Positions 23,847 through 31,883 of a DNA stretch of 64,000 bases are shown in pieces (position 1 is the first letter of the stretch; each line of letters starts with the position of its first letter). The DNA comes from JABDCI01 sp964475835. GTDB taxonomy: Bacteria; Verrucomicrobiota; Verrucomicrobiia; JABWAM01. Where the stretch lies: contig CAYYYL010000007.1 in the NCBI GenBank assembly GCA_964475835.1, forward strand, positions 33,633 through 97,632. The letters run 5' to 3'. The notes below the pieces were generated by a model. It was not told the DNA's origin. It worked only from the letters and a program-made list of their open reading frames with translations, and searched no databases. The position numbers were made by a program, and so were the translations under genes.

Positions 23847-25946
23847 ATGCCGTTGGCCGAAGTCGAACCCCCCATTGCTGTTGTCCGTGTGGATTTGCGG
23901 ATCAACCGCGAGTTTGATTACGAGATTCCACCCCACCTTCGGGACCGTGTGCTGGCGGGTAGTCGTGTTAAAATTCCCTTCGGACGGCGTCAAATCCTCG
24001 GCACGGTCCTCTCCCTGAAAGAGAGGACGGTCAGGGCAGATGAATTGAAGCCGATTCTTGGTGTGGTGGGCTCCTCCTCTGTGCTCACCCCACCTCTATT
24101 GAAACTCGCAGAATGGATGGCAGACTACTATCTCTGTCCATTGGATATTGTTCTGAGGTCCATGGCTCCTTCCGTGGTTCAAAAACGGTCCAGCATGCGG
24201 CATGTGGCCCCCCGAGCGGATGCAGAACTCGAGGAGGGGATCGCCGCCGTGGTTCCCACATCTCCTCTTCCCCTGACCCCGCAGCAAGCCCACGCGCTGG
24301 ACCACCTTTTGAAAGCAACGGGGGAACCCCAACCCAGGCCGGTCTTGCTCTTCGGGGTTACCGGTAGTGGAAAGACGGAAGTCTATCTTCAGGCGATCGA
24401 TCATATTTTAAAAAGGGGGGGTGGAGCCATCATGCTGGTGCCGGAGATTGCCCTGACCCCGCAAACAGTGGAACGACTAAGGGCACGTTTCAGCCAGGTG
24501 GCATGGCCGCCCTCCAATGGGGGGGAGGCGGAATCCCAACCGCCTGCGACCGGGATTCTCGCGGTGCTCCACAGTGGACTTTCCCAGGGGGAGCGTTTCC
24601 GTGAATGGCAGCGTATCCGTTCCGGCGAGGCTAGGCTGGTGGTTGGTGCGCGTTCGGCGATTTTTGCACCCGTGCATCAACTCGGCATCATCGTCGTGGA
24701 TGAGGAGCATGAGACCACCTACAAGCAGGAGGAGAATCCCCGTTACCATGCACGCGATGTGGCGGTGATGCGGGCCCATTTCGAGAACGCGGTGGCCGTA
24801 TTGGGTTCGGCGACGCCTTCCCTGGAGTCCTTTCACAACAGCCAGAGCGGAAAATACACCCTCTGTCGCATGCCGGACCGGATCGATTCGCGGAAACTGC
24901 CCGTCATCCGGGTGGTGGATATGCGCCGGGAGATGTTGCGGCAGAAGGGATTTTCCATTTTTTCAACCCCATTGAAGTCCGCGATCCAGCTCCGGCTCGA
25001 ACGAGGGGAGCAAGTGATTCTCTATTTGAACCGCCGCGGATATGCGAGTTCCATGCTCTGCACGAAATGCGGATATGTGGCGATGTGCCCTGAGTGCAGT
25101 GTGACGCTCTCCTATCATCGCCAGGCGCAGCAGTTGAAATGTCACTTCTGCGGCCATCACCAGCGTGCTCCCTTAAAATGTCCAGAACCCTCTTGTGCGG
25201 ATCCTGGGATTCGGTATTCAGGCATCGGCACCGAAAAACTCGAGGAGGCGGTATCCAAGCTTTTTCCCCACGCGCGCATGGCGCGGATGGATTCCGACAC
25301 CATGACCCATCGCCGAGACTACGAGCGCACGCTGTTGCGGTTCAAAATGGGAAAACTCGACATCCTGCTAGGCACCCAGATGATCGCCAAGGGACTTGAT
25401 TTTCCGCGAGTGACCCTTGTGGGCATTGTCTATGCCGACGTGGGGTTGCATTTTCCCGATTTTCGAAGCGGGGAGCGAACCTTTCAACAGATCACCCAGG
25501 TAGCGGGCCGTGCGGGTCGCGGGGAGGTGGAGGGGGAGGTGATCGTTCAGACCTTCACGCCTGCGCATTCGGCGATCCAGTTTGGACGCCGCCAGGATTT
25601 CGAAGGGTTTTACAGCGAGGAGGTTCGCTTTCGTGAACCTCTGAGCTATCCCCCCTTCAATCACCTGACAAAGATTGAGTGCACGGCGGTGCAGGAGAGC
25701 AAGGCGGAGTTTGTGGCGGAGAACATCAAGAGGTTGTTGCACGAGCGTGTGGGCAATTCCGTACGGGTTCTGGGTCCCGCGCCTGCGCCCATGGCGCGGT
25801 TGAGGGGGAGGTTTCGGTATCAACTCCTGCTTCGCGATGCCCGAAGAAAAAATCTAAAGATGATTTTGCGGTCTATATTGCAGGAGCTGCCTCGGTCCGG
25901 GGATGTGATGGTGACGGCCGATGTGGATCCGGTGCAGATGTTGTAA
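23847..25946 (+). CDS. priA: Primosomal protein N' (replication restart helicase)
   Basis: A 699-residue PriA. The N-terminal 3'-DNA-binding domain opens PIAVVRVDLRINREFDYEIP. The helicase core has Walker A GVTGSGKTEVY, VDEEHETTYKQEE (DEEH box) and LGSATPSLES. The zinc-binding insertion carries paired cysteines in CTKCGY, CPEC, CHFCGH and CPEPSC. FQQITQVAGRAGRG is motif VI. PriA reloads the replisome at stalled forks. The ATG at 23847 is preferred over 23709, because the 46 extra residues are unlike PriA and overlap repeat-like DNA near 23800-23830. Confidence 0.95.
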   Translation: MPLAEVEPPIAVVRVDLRINREFDYEIPPHLRDRVLAGSRVKIPFGRRQILGTVLSLKERTVRADELKPILGVVGSSSVLTPPLLKLAEWMADYYLCPLDIVLRSMAPSVVQKRSSMRHVAPRADAELEEGIAAVVPTSPLPLTPQQAHALDHLLKATGEPQPRPVLLFGVTGSGKTEVYLQAIDHILKRGGGAIMLVPEIALTPQTVERLRARFSQVAWPPSNGGEAESQPPATGILAVLHSGLSQGERFREWQRIRSGEARLVVGARSAIFAPVHQLGIIVVDEEHETTYKQEENPRYHARDVAVMRAHFENAVAVLGSATPSLESFHNSQSGKYTLCRMPDRIDSRKLPVIRVVDMRREMLRQKGFSIFSTPLKSAIQLRLERGEQVILYLNRRGYASSMLCTKCGYVAMCPECSVTLSYHRQAQQLKCHFCGHHQRAPLKCPEPSCADPGIRYSGIGTEKLEEAVSKLFPHARMARMDSDTMTHRRDYERTLLRFKMGKLDILLGTQMIAKGLDFPRVTLVGIVYADVGLHFPDFRSGERTFQQITQVAGRAGRGEVEGEVIVQTFTPAHSAIQFGRRQDFEGFYSEEVRFREPLSYPPFNHLTKIECTAVQESKAEFVAENIKRLLHERVGNSVRVLGPAPAPMARLRGRFRYQLLLRDARRKNLKMILRSILQELPRSGDVMVTADVDPVQML

Positions 25947-26027
25947 CCAGTGGCAATGACTCGAGCGTTTACAATAAAACTGTAACCCCTTTTAAGGCTG
26001 AAGCATGGAAGGGGTGGAAAATCTGTT

Positions 26028-26055
26028 GGAGGGCAACGCTCCGTCGTCGCCCTCC
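26028..26055. repeat. REP-like palindrome A, isolated copy
   Basis: GGAGGGCAACGCTCCGTCGT then CGCCCTCC. The ends GGAGGGC/GCCCTCC are complementary, and the core matches the other family A copies (CTCCGTCGTCGCC). It is located after priA. Confidence 0.65.
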
Positions 26056-26089
26056 ATTTTTTAAAACAAACGGGTTTTACCCGCCTACG

Positions 26090-26265
26090 CAGAAAGCCAT
26101 GGCCGTGAGGCCATGGGTGAATGCGAGGCCGGGTAATCTCGCCGCTCGCCGTCGCGACGAAGCGCTTTGGCGTAGTCGGAAAGCCTTGGCGAAGGCGGAT
26201 ATGCTTCGGCGTGGTTTCGCCGAAGTATGTGAAGATACCCCAACCGTGAAGTTGGGGAGCTTCAC
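26090..26265. mobile_element. Possible remnant of IS200/IS605-type element ends
   Basis: The 397-base space between priA and the DUF4159 gene has no credible gene but several hairpins. One is CCATGGCC-GTGA-GGCCATGG (26098-26117), followed by GTGAATGCGAGGC. A second, at 26229-26265, has outer arms GTGAAG/CTTCAC and inner arms CCCCAAC/GTTGGGG. Such terminal hairpins adjoining GTGAA and TTCAC resemble IS200/IS605 tnpB end structures. No tnpA or tnpB is left. The assignment is by resemblance only. Confidence 0.35.
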
Positions 26266-26343
26266 TTTCCTTGAGTCCGCTTCACGATGAAGCCACGTTT
26301 TCGCTACAGTAAAATTTAAATTGCTCCAGGCGCCGGTCCCCGT

Positions 26344-27132
26344 TCAGTGCGTCAGAGAATAGACTGCAATATTGAGGGCAAGCTTTCGTCCGTCGTCAGG
26401 TGAAATTCCCTTGCCTCGGTTGCAAGAGCCGCCTTCGGCGAAGGCACAACAGAGGCCATCTTCGCACAGGACGGCGACAAGGCTGTCATGGTGGGTGATT
26501 CCTTCGAGGTGAACGTCCTTGTTTTCGTCCTGACAGTGGATGCGGTCGATTTTGTAAAAGGCACGATAGATGGGATGATCGTAGGCGAGGGAGCGAACCG
26601 GTTCATTTGGAAAAATGCGACTGAATTCCCTGCGCCACGCCTTGGGAAATTCGGGATTGGTGCAGCAACCGGAACCAAAGACAAAACCGCCATGATCCAG
26701 ATATTTCCGCAGGTTCTGGATCTCCGCGTCGTTCAGGACAAAGTTATTGTGACCGTTCATGAAAATGAACGGGGTGTCGTAGAGATCGGGATCGGTTAAT
26801 TTGATGTGACGCTCCTCGCGCACATGAATGGTGGAGGCCTTCGCCACGAGGCGCAGCATGTTTTCTCCGACGCTTGAGCAATCGTTCCCATCGTTGCTGC
26901 TGTATTTGAGGCGGCCCACGAAAAATGTGGCCTGGGAATCGTCCTTGGCCTTGTCGCCTGCGAAAAGGGGAAGTGTCATTCCCAGGAGGACCCATAGCCC
27001 ATGGAGGACGGCACTCTGTCGTCGGTTTTTTCGAAAGGGTGGGGAAGGAGCATCGCTCTCGATCTTTATTGGATTCACATTCAAGGATGTCACTCTTTCT
27101 ACATTAAGTTCCACTTCTTGCGAAGCGTCCAT
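26344..27132 (-). CDS. DUF4159-family protein, last gene of the MoxR/VWA operon
   Basis: A 262-residue protein with a hydrophobic signal-like segment (LHGLWVLLGMTLPLFAG, about 44-60) and then the DUF4159 domain: FFVGRLKYSSNDGNDCSS, DTPFIFMNGHNNFVLND, LRKYLDHGGFVFGSG and FPNEPVRSLAYDHPIY. The domain resembles a glutamine-amidotransferase/ThuA-like fold and is regularly encoded with MoxR and VWA genes. Unusual is a set of cysteines (GSGCCTNPEF, HCQDE, VLCEDGLCC, GSCNRG), which could bind metal or form disulfides in the periplasm. The first 34 bases overlap the preceding VWA gene. A shorter start at MTLPLFAG is possible. Confidence 0.8.
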   Translation of the reverse strand: MDASQEVELNVERVTSLNVNPIKIESDAPSPPFRKNRRQSAVLHGLWVLLGMTLPLFAGDKAKDDSQATFFVGRLKYSSNDGNDCSSVGENMLRLVAKASTIHVREERHIKLTDPDLYDTPFIFMNGHNNFVLNDAEIQNLRKYLDHGGFVFGSGCCTNPEFPKAWRREFSRIFPNEPVRSLAYDHPIYRAFYKIDRIHCQDENKDVHLEGITHHDSLVAVLCEDGLCCAFAEGGSCNRGKGISPDDGRKLALNIAVYSLTH

Positions 27133-29330
27133 TCTCCGGCGAGGCAGGCGAAAAGAAAAAGGAATGAGGTCCAGTGGATGCCAACGGGATGTTGATGGAT
27201 TTTTTTTCTCCTGAGATCCGACACGGTTTTTTTGATGTGCGATACGATTTCATCCGGGGACGGGCTTTCCTCAGCCTTGTATGCCTGACCTGAACTGAGG
27301 GACGCCCACTGTATCAGCTGCTCCATGTTTCGCGCGGTGTTTTGAAGTTCCACACTGATGTCACGAATCTCAATAGTCCGGGAGGAGAGCATCACTTGTT
27401 GGGGGTCGTATACCTGAACGGAATAGATGCCGGGATTTTTTGCAGGAAAATTCATGTCCGCAGGATGTTTGGGGGAAAGTTCGATCGTCTTCTCCTCAAC
27501 GCGTTCATGAGCCTCGGTTTCCACCCGCACGGTGTAGGTTCCGGTTTTCATTTCAAACTCCTTCGGATCGGGGGGGCGTTCGAGAACGAGATGAACGTCC
27601 ATGTCGGGATGGAGTTCCTGGTCCACCACATGGATGAGAATCTCCTGACGTCCTGCTTCACCAAGGTACCGGAAGAGCTGGCGCCAGAACCGGTCGAAAT
27701 GGCTGGTGTTGGAATCGTGGGCGAGGCGCCAACGCCAGAAGTTTTGAACGCAGAGGATCACGGAGCGTCCGGCCCCATAGTGCTGACCCGCCATGAGAAT
27801 GCGTGAACCTTTCGCTCCCTTGTCCTCGGGGTGTTGCATCCAGATCTGAGCGCCGGCTTTGGCGGAATCGACACGTCCGTATCCGGTGAAGGTGGGGAGT
27901 TGGTTCCACGCCGTCCGTGGGGAGGGATCTTCGTTGAGTTGAAAGAACGCTTGAGAGAGGGCGTCTTCGGTTAATTGCAGATGAAAAGGACGGTCCAATC
28001 CCTGAACGCCTGGGCCGGAGTCGAAGATGACGGGAAGAAGTTGCTCTAGAGGGGAGCCTTGCCAGGAGGAGTCAAAGGTTTCCGCCCCGCCGATCATGAG
28101 CACGCCACCTCCGAGGTCGCTCGAAAATTTCTTGAGGAGTTCCTGCTGGGCCGGGGTCAGATCGGTTGGCCGGATGTTTGACAGCACGACGACGCGAAAG
28201 GGGGAGATTTCCCGGAGGGTGGTGGGGAAGCCTCCCACCAGCTCCCCGGAGCTTTCCACATTCTGTCGAAAGACAGATTGAGTGGAGGTGCGGGTCAAAC
28301 CGGTGATCTTCATGGTGGGGTCACCATGAAGGGCGAGGGTGATGAATTTGTAGTCCCAGGTGAGCGCCTCCTGGACGTAAAGAATGCGCAGTTCCTTTTC
28401 ATCGGAAATCCGCACGGAGGTGTGAGCCTCCCGCGCCAGGCACCGGATCTCGGGCGTTGCCGGGGGGAGGAGTTGAATGGTGTACTCATACACCCCGTCG
28501 GTCGTCTCCTTGATGGTGAAGCTTTCGAGCCACAACCGTGAAGCTTTGCCTGTCTCAATGGTTTTCTTCTGACAGAACTGTCCATTCCGGAGAAGGAGAA
28601 GATCGACGTTGAGGGAGTCGTCAAGGTTGATCGCCTCCATGTGCGCGGTGATCCTGAATTCGGTGTTTTTGGAAGCGGTGGCCGGTCCTTCGACTTCCCG
28701 TACCGAGAGGGTCTTCAACCCTCTATCTTCCCCGACTCCAAGCGCAAAGAGGGGGATGCGTTCCTCCATGAGTGCCGAGAGAGCTTTGTTGTTGTCGCCT
28801 TTTTCATTGGTCACCCCGTCGGTGAGTGCAAAGATGGCGAGGGGGGGGGCGCTGGACTGGGTGGTTGCCTGCGAGATGGCACGTCCCAGATTGGTACGGC
28901 GGCCTTTGGGTGTCGCGGTGCCGACCTGAGCCCCTGTTGCCAATTCGGTCTGCTCATCGAAAAGGAAAAGGGAGGGTTCGAGTCCGGCCCGGCGCAGGGC
29001 TGGAATGAAACCGTCCCGGACGAAGGTCACGATTTTTTGATACCGGGATGTGCCGGCCTCCTCGACGGACATGCTTTCGCTTCGATCCAGAAGGATGGCC
29101 ACCCTGGGGGTTGAAGGAGAAGGGGGCTCACGCTCAATCTGAACGGGTCGCGCGATCAGCAGGGACAGGAGAACGAAGAGGAGTCCGCGCAAAAGGGCAA
29201 GGGTGGCGATGCGGAGTCTGGAAAGACCGTGGGGGTGGAGTCGAAAGATAATCCAACCGGTGAGGATGAGCGAAAGGGGAAGACCGATCTGCCAGCCGGC
29301 CGGAAAGGTGAAGAGAATGGATGCCGTCAT
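27099..29330 (-). CDS. VWA-domain membrane protein with amidotransferase-like domain
   Basis: A 743-residue protein. Two N-terminal membrane helices (about 12-30 and 40-61) are followed by a von Willebrand factor A domain with an intact MIDAS start, DRSES (82-86), and later ALTDGVTNE. The middle contains LGGGVLMIGGAETF and PFRVVVLSNIRP, the flavodoxin/GATase1-like domain common in this family. The C-terminus has another membrane segment (WTSFLFLFACLAGEW) and a short basic tail. The domain layout places the VWA part in one compartment between helices, likely as a partner or target of the MoxR ATPase encoded upstream. It starts 3 bases after the coiled-coil gene. Confidence 0.85.
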   Translation of the reverse strand: MTASILFTFPAGWQIGLPLSLILTGWIIFRLHPHGLSRLRIATLALLRGLLFVLLSLLIARPVQIEREPPSPSTPRVAILLDRSESMSVEEAGTSRYQKIVTFVRDGFIPALRRAGLEPSLFLFDEQTELATGAQVGTATPKGRRTNLGRAISQATTQSSAPPLAIFALTDGVTNEKGDNNKALSALMEERIPLFALGVGEDRGLKTLSVREVEGPATASKNTEFRITAHMEAINLDDSLNVDLLLLRNGQFCQKKTIETGKASRLWLESFTIKETTDGVYEYTIQLLPPATPEIRCLAREAHTSVRISDEKELRILYVQEALTWDYKFITLALHGDPTMKITGLTRTSTQSVFRQNVESSGELVGGFPTTLREISPFRVVVLSNIRPTDLTPAQQELLKKFSSDLGGGVLMIGGAETFDSSWQGSPLEQLLPVIFDSGPGVQGLDRPFHLQLTEDALSQAFFQLNEDPSPRTAWNQLPTFTGYGRVDSAKAGAQIWMQHPEDKGAKGSRILMAGQHYGAGRSVILCVQNFWRWRLAHDSNTSHFDRFWRQLFRYLGEAGRQEILIHVVDQELHPDMDVHLVLERPPDPKEFEMKTGTYTVRVETEAHERVEEKTIELSPKHPADMNFPAKNPGIYSVQVYDPQQVMLSSRTIEIRDISVELQNTARNMEQLIQWASLSSGQAYKAEESPSPDEIVSHIKKTVSDLRRKKIHQHPVGIHWTSFLFLFACLAGEWTLRKKWNLM

Positions 29331-29333
29331 GCG

Positions 29334-31883
29334 TCACTTATCCTCTTCCGACAGTTTCTTGAAATAGTTTTGAATGCGATCCTTGTAAGCCGGAGGAAAA
29401 TGGGAGGGATCGATTTTGTTCAGATTTTCCAAGGACTTCGCCTGATCGGGGTCCTTTGCCTCGGCTGAGAAATGTTCGATTTCGTCCAGTAATTTTCGGA
29501 GGGCTGGAATGTCGATGGGAAATTTGGGATCCTTCTTGAGGGTGTCGTCAATCAACGCGATCAACTTTTTGGAGTTTTCATTGTCCCCGTACAAGCCGAG
29601 CAGGCCGGTTTTGAGATTCTCGGCGGTTTCCTGGCGTTCCTTCATTGCATCCTGCTGGGGCAGGGGGTGATGGTCCTCCAGTCGTTTGGCCATGCTTTGT
29701 AACTGTTTGATTCCCTGTTCCAGGGAGTTTTGAGCGTCATCCTTGAAGGAGTCTTGTTTTTTCCCCTTCTGACTGATCTCGGGTTGGCTGGCCTCGAAAG
29801 CATCGCTTATTTTTTTCAGATTCTCGCCCACTTGATGAGCGGCTTGTTGCTGAGCTTCTTTCGATTGTGCGGTGGCGAGTTGGTCGAGTTTGGATTGAGA
29901 CTCCTTCATTTTGGGATCCGAAAGGGCCTCCCGCAGTTTTGGGCCGAAGGTTTCTTTTGCTGCCTTTTCCTCGGATGCTTTTTTGAGTTCGGAAAGGGTG
30001 TCCTTCGTCTTCTGGGTCATCTTTTCGAGATGTTCCTTTGAATCCGGTTTCTCCCATTTTTCCATTTCCCCGTACTTCTCCATTTCTTTGTCGAGCATCT
30101 CCTTCAATTTGAAAGTGTTGGCGAGTTGCTGGTTGGAGGATTTTTTTTCCAGCTTCTGCTGGAGCTGGTCCAGTTTTTGAGTTGTTTGTTGAGCGGACCT
30201 GGAGGATGCCGGATTTGTCTGATCCAGTTGGTTCGCAGTTTGTTCCATGCTCTGGCGTGCATCCTCGGTCTCTTTGGCGACGTCTTCGAAGGGACGGGGA
30301 TGTTCATCCTTGAAATCCTTCAAGGATCGGGCCAATTCCCGCTCCTCTTTGGAAAGCTGGGAGGCGGGGGTGGTGGGAATCCGTTTGTTGAGTTCCTCCT
30401 GTTTTTTCCGGAGTTCACGGACGAACTCTTCTGCGGCTTTCATTTCATTTCGGAATTCAGTGATGCCCTTGAGGGGATCTTCATTGCCTTGGGTGGTCTG
30501 CGTGGATTCCTTGTCGTCGCCGTTGGAATCCGGTTGATCCTTCAGGACCTTTTGAATGTTTTTTCGAGTGGCGATCAGTTCCTTGAGGGCTTCGCGCTCC
30601 TTGTTTTCCGCCTCGGGAATCTGGTTGTCGAAGAGCAATCCGGCGGCTCCCTTCAGAAGGGGTTCCGCCAGCGCAAGGTGATCGAGTACATCCCCGATGG
30701 GCGTGTCCTCCATCTTTGTTGCGATATCGGCGTAGAGCAGTCGGACGGCCTTTTCCAGTTCCTGTTCCGCATCCCCCAGCTTTTGTCGATCCTGTTCCTG
30801 CAGCTGCGCATCGCCCGGCGGATTGGCATGGAAACGATAGGTCTGCCGGATGATGTGTTGTTGTTCCTCGATCAGATGAGTGAGTTGACTTAAAAATTCA
30901 TAAACCGCCTTCCCATTTCTCCCGTTTTTCATCTTCAGGAGATCCTCCCGGAAGGGACGAATTTCCAGAAAGTAGATCTCGGAGGCATAGTCATGATTCT
31001 GCTCCGTCTTCGCCGAGGAGTAGTAGGTGAGGACGTCCCATTCCTGCACCTTGTATTCGTCGAGGTACACCACCGGCTGGTAGACGGCGTAACGGGGGGA
31101 GGCGGGAGGGGGAAGCGGATGATGAACCTCGGCGTCTCCGTTCAGGGTGGTGTGCCATTGAACGTTGGTAATGGTTTGATTGGCGGCGGCTTCGATCTGG
31201 AGGGCGACCGCGTCCACTTTGGTGACGTGCAGATCGTGTCCTGGATCGATGATGCGCACCTCGCCCCATGGTTTTTGCTCCTCTGCGGTATTGGCAGGGG
31301 GGATCATGTCAGGGGGTGGGACCGGTTGTGTGGGTGTGGTTCGCCTGTCCCCGTGTTTCAAATGTTTCAGGGGGGTGTAGTGATCGAAAAAGAACCACGT
31401 GACCGTCAGGGTGAGGGCAAAGAGGATCCATTGAATACGAAACCGGGTTCTTGAGAATGCATAAGGTGTCTTCGCCTTGAGGAACACATCCTGGGCCTGC
31501 TTGCGAATCCGTCGCGCGTACCATCGAAGTCCTCCGGAGGTTTTGGATTCGTCGAGAAAGATGGCGGTGTTGAGGCGGTCGAGCAGCAGGGGTTGAACTT
31601 GCTCCAGTTTCTGGGCAAACCACGAGTCATGGGGGGCAGGCCTGAAAATCAAAATCAGGAGGACCAGGAATCCCAGCATCCCCACTAAACCGAGGCTTAC
31701 CGCACAGAGGGCGAAGGTGGACCACTGCTGGATCCATCCAAGTTGAATCGCTACTCCGAGAGCGAGATAAGCAAGGCAGACCAGGGTGCAGACCGACCCG
31801 ACCCAGTGAAAAAAGCGCAGTCGCCGCCATCGGGACGTTGTTTCCTTCAATTTGGAGGCGAGAAAAAGATCGGAATATTTCAT
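29334..31883 (-). CDS. Large coiled-coil membrane protein, DUF4175-like
   Basis: An 849-residue protein. Two membrane segments lie in the first 80 residues (HWVGSVCTLVCLAYLALG and LGLVGMLGFLVLLILIF) and a third near 150-170 (WILFALTLTVTWFFF). A beta-rich region follows (about 200-310). The last 500 residues are Gln/Lys/Glu-rich predicted coiled coil (for example AEEFVRELRKKQEELNKR and ANQLDQTNPASSRSAQQTTQ). This build matches the DUF4175/TIGR02302-like proteins found between VWA genes in MoxR operons. Function is unknown; a long periplasmic scaffold is a reasonable guess. Its ATG overlaps the stop of the upstream BatA-type gene by four bases (ATGA). Confidence 0.75.
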   Translation of the reverse strand: MKYSDLFLASKLKETTSRWRRLRFFHWVGSVCTLVCLAYLALGVAIQLGWIQQWSTFALCAVSLGLVGMLGFLVLLILIFRPAPHDSWFAQKLEQVQPLLLDRLNTAIFLDESKTSGGLRWYARRIRKQAQDVFLKAKTPYAFSRTRFRIQWILFALTLTVTWFFFDHYTPLKHLKHGDRRTTPTQPVPPPDMIPPANTAEEQKPWGEVRIIDPGHDLHVTKVDAVALQIEAAANQTITNVQWHTTLNGDAEVHHPLPPPASPRYAVYQPVVYLDEYKVQEWDVLTYYSSAKTEQNHDYASEIYFLEIRPFREDLLKMKNGRNGKAVYEFLSQLTHLIEEQQHIIRQTYRFHANPPGDAQLQEQDRQKLGDAEQELEKAVRLLYADIATKMEDTPIGDVLDHLALAEPLLKGAAGLLFDNQIPEAENKEREALKELIATRKNIQKVLKDQPDSNGDDKESTQTTQGNEDPLKGITEFRNEMKAAEEFVRELRKKQEELNKRIPTTPASQLSKEERELARSLKDFKDEHPRPFEDVAKETEDARQSMEQTANQLDQTNPASSRSAQQTTQKLDQLQQKLEKKSSNQQLANTFKLKEMLDKEMEKYGEMEKWEKPDSKEHLEKMTQKTKDTLSELKKASEEKAAKETFGPKLREALSDPKMKESQSKLDQLATAQSKEAQQQAAHQVGENLKKISDAFEASQPEISQKGKKQDSFKDDAQNSLEQGIKQLQSMAKRLEDHHPLPQQDAMKERQETAENLKTGLLGLYGDNENSKKLIALIDDTLKKDPKFPIDIPALRKLLDEIEHFSAEAKDPDQAKSLENLNKIDPSHFPPAYKDRIQNYFKKLSEEDK

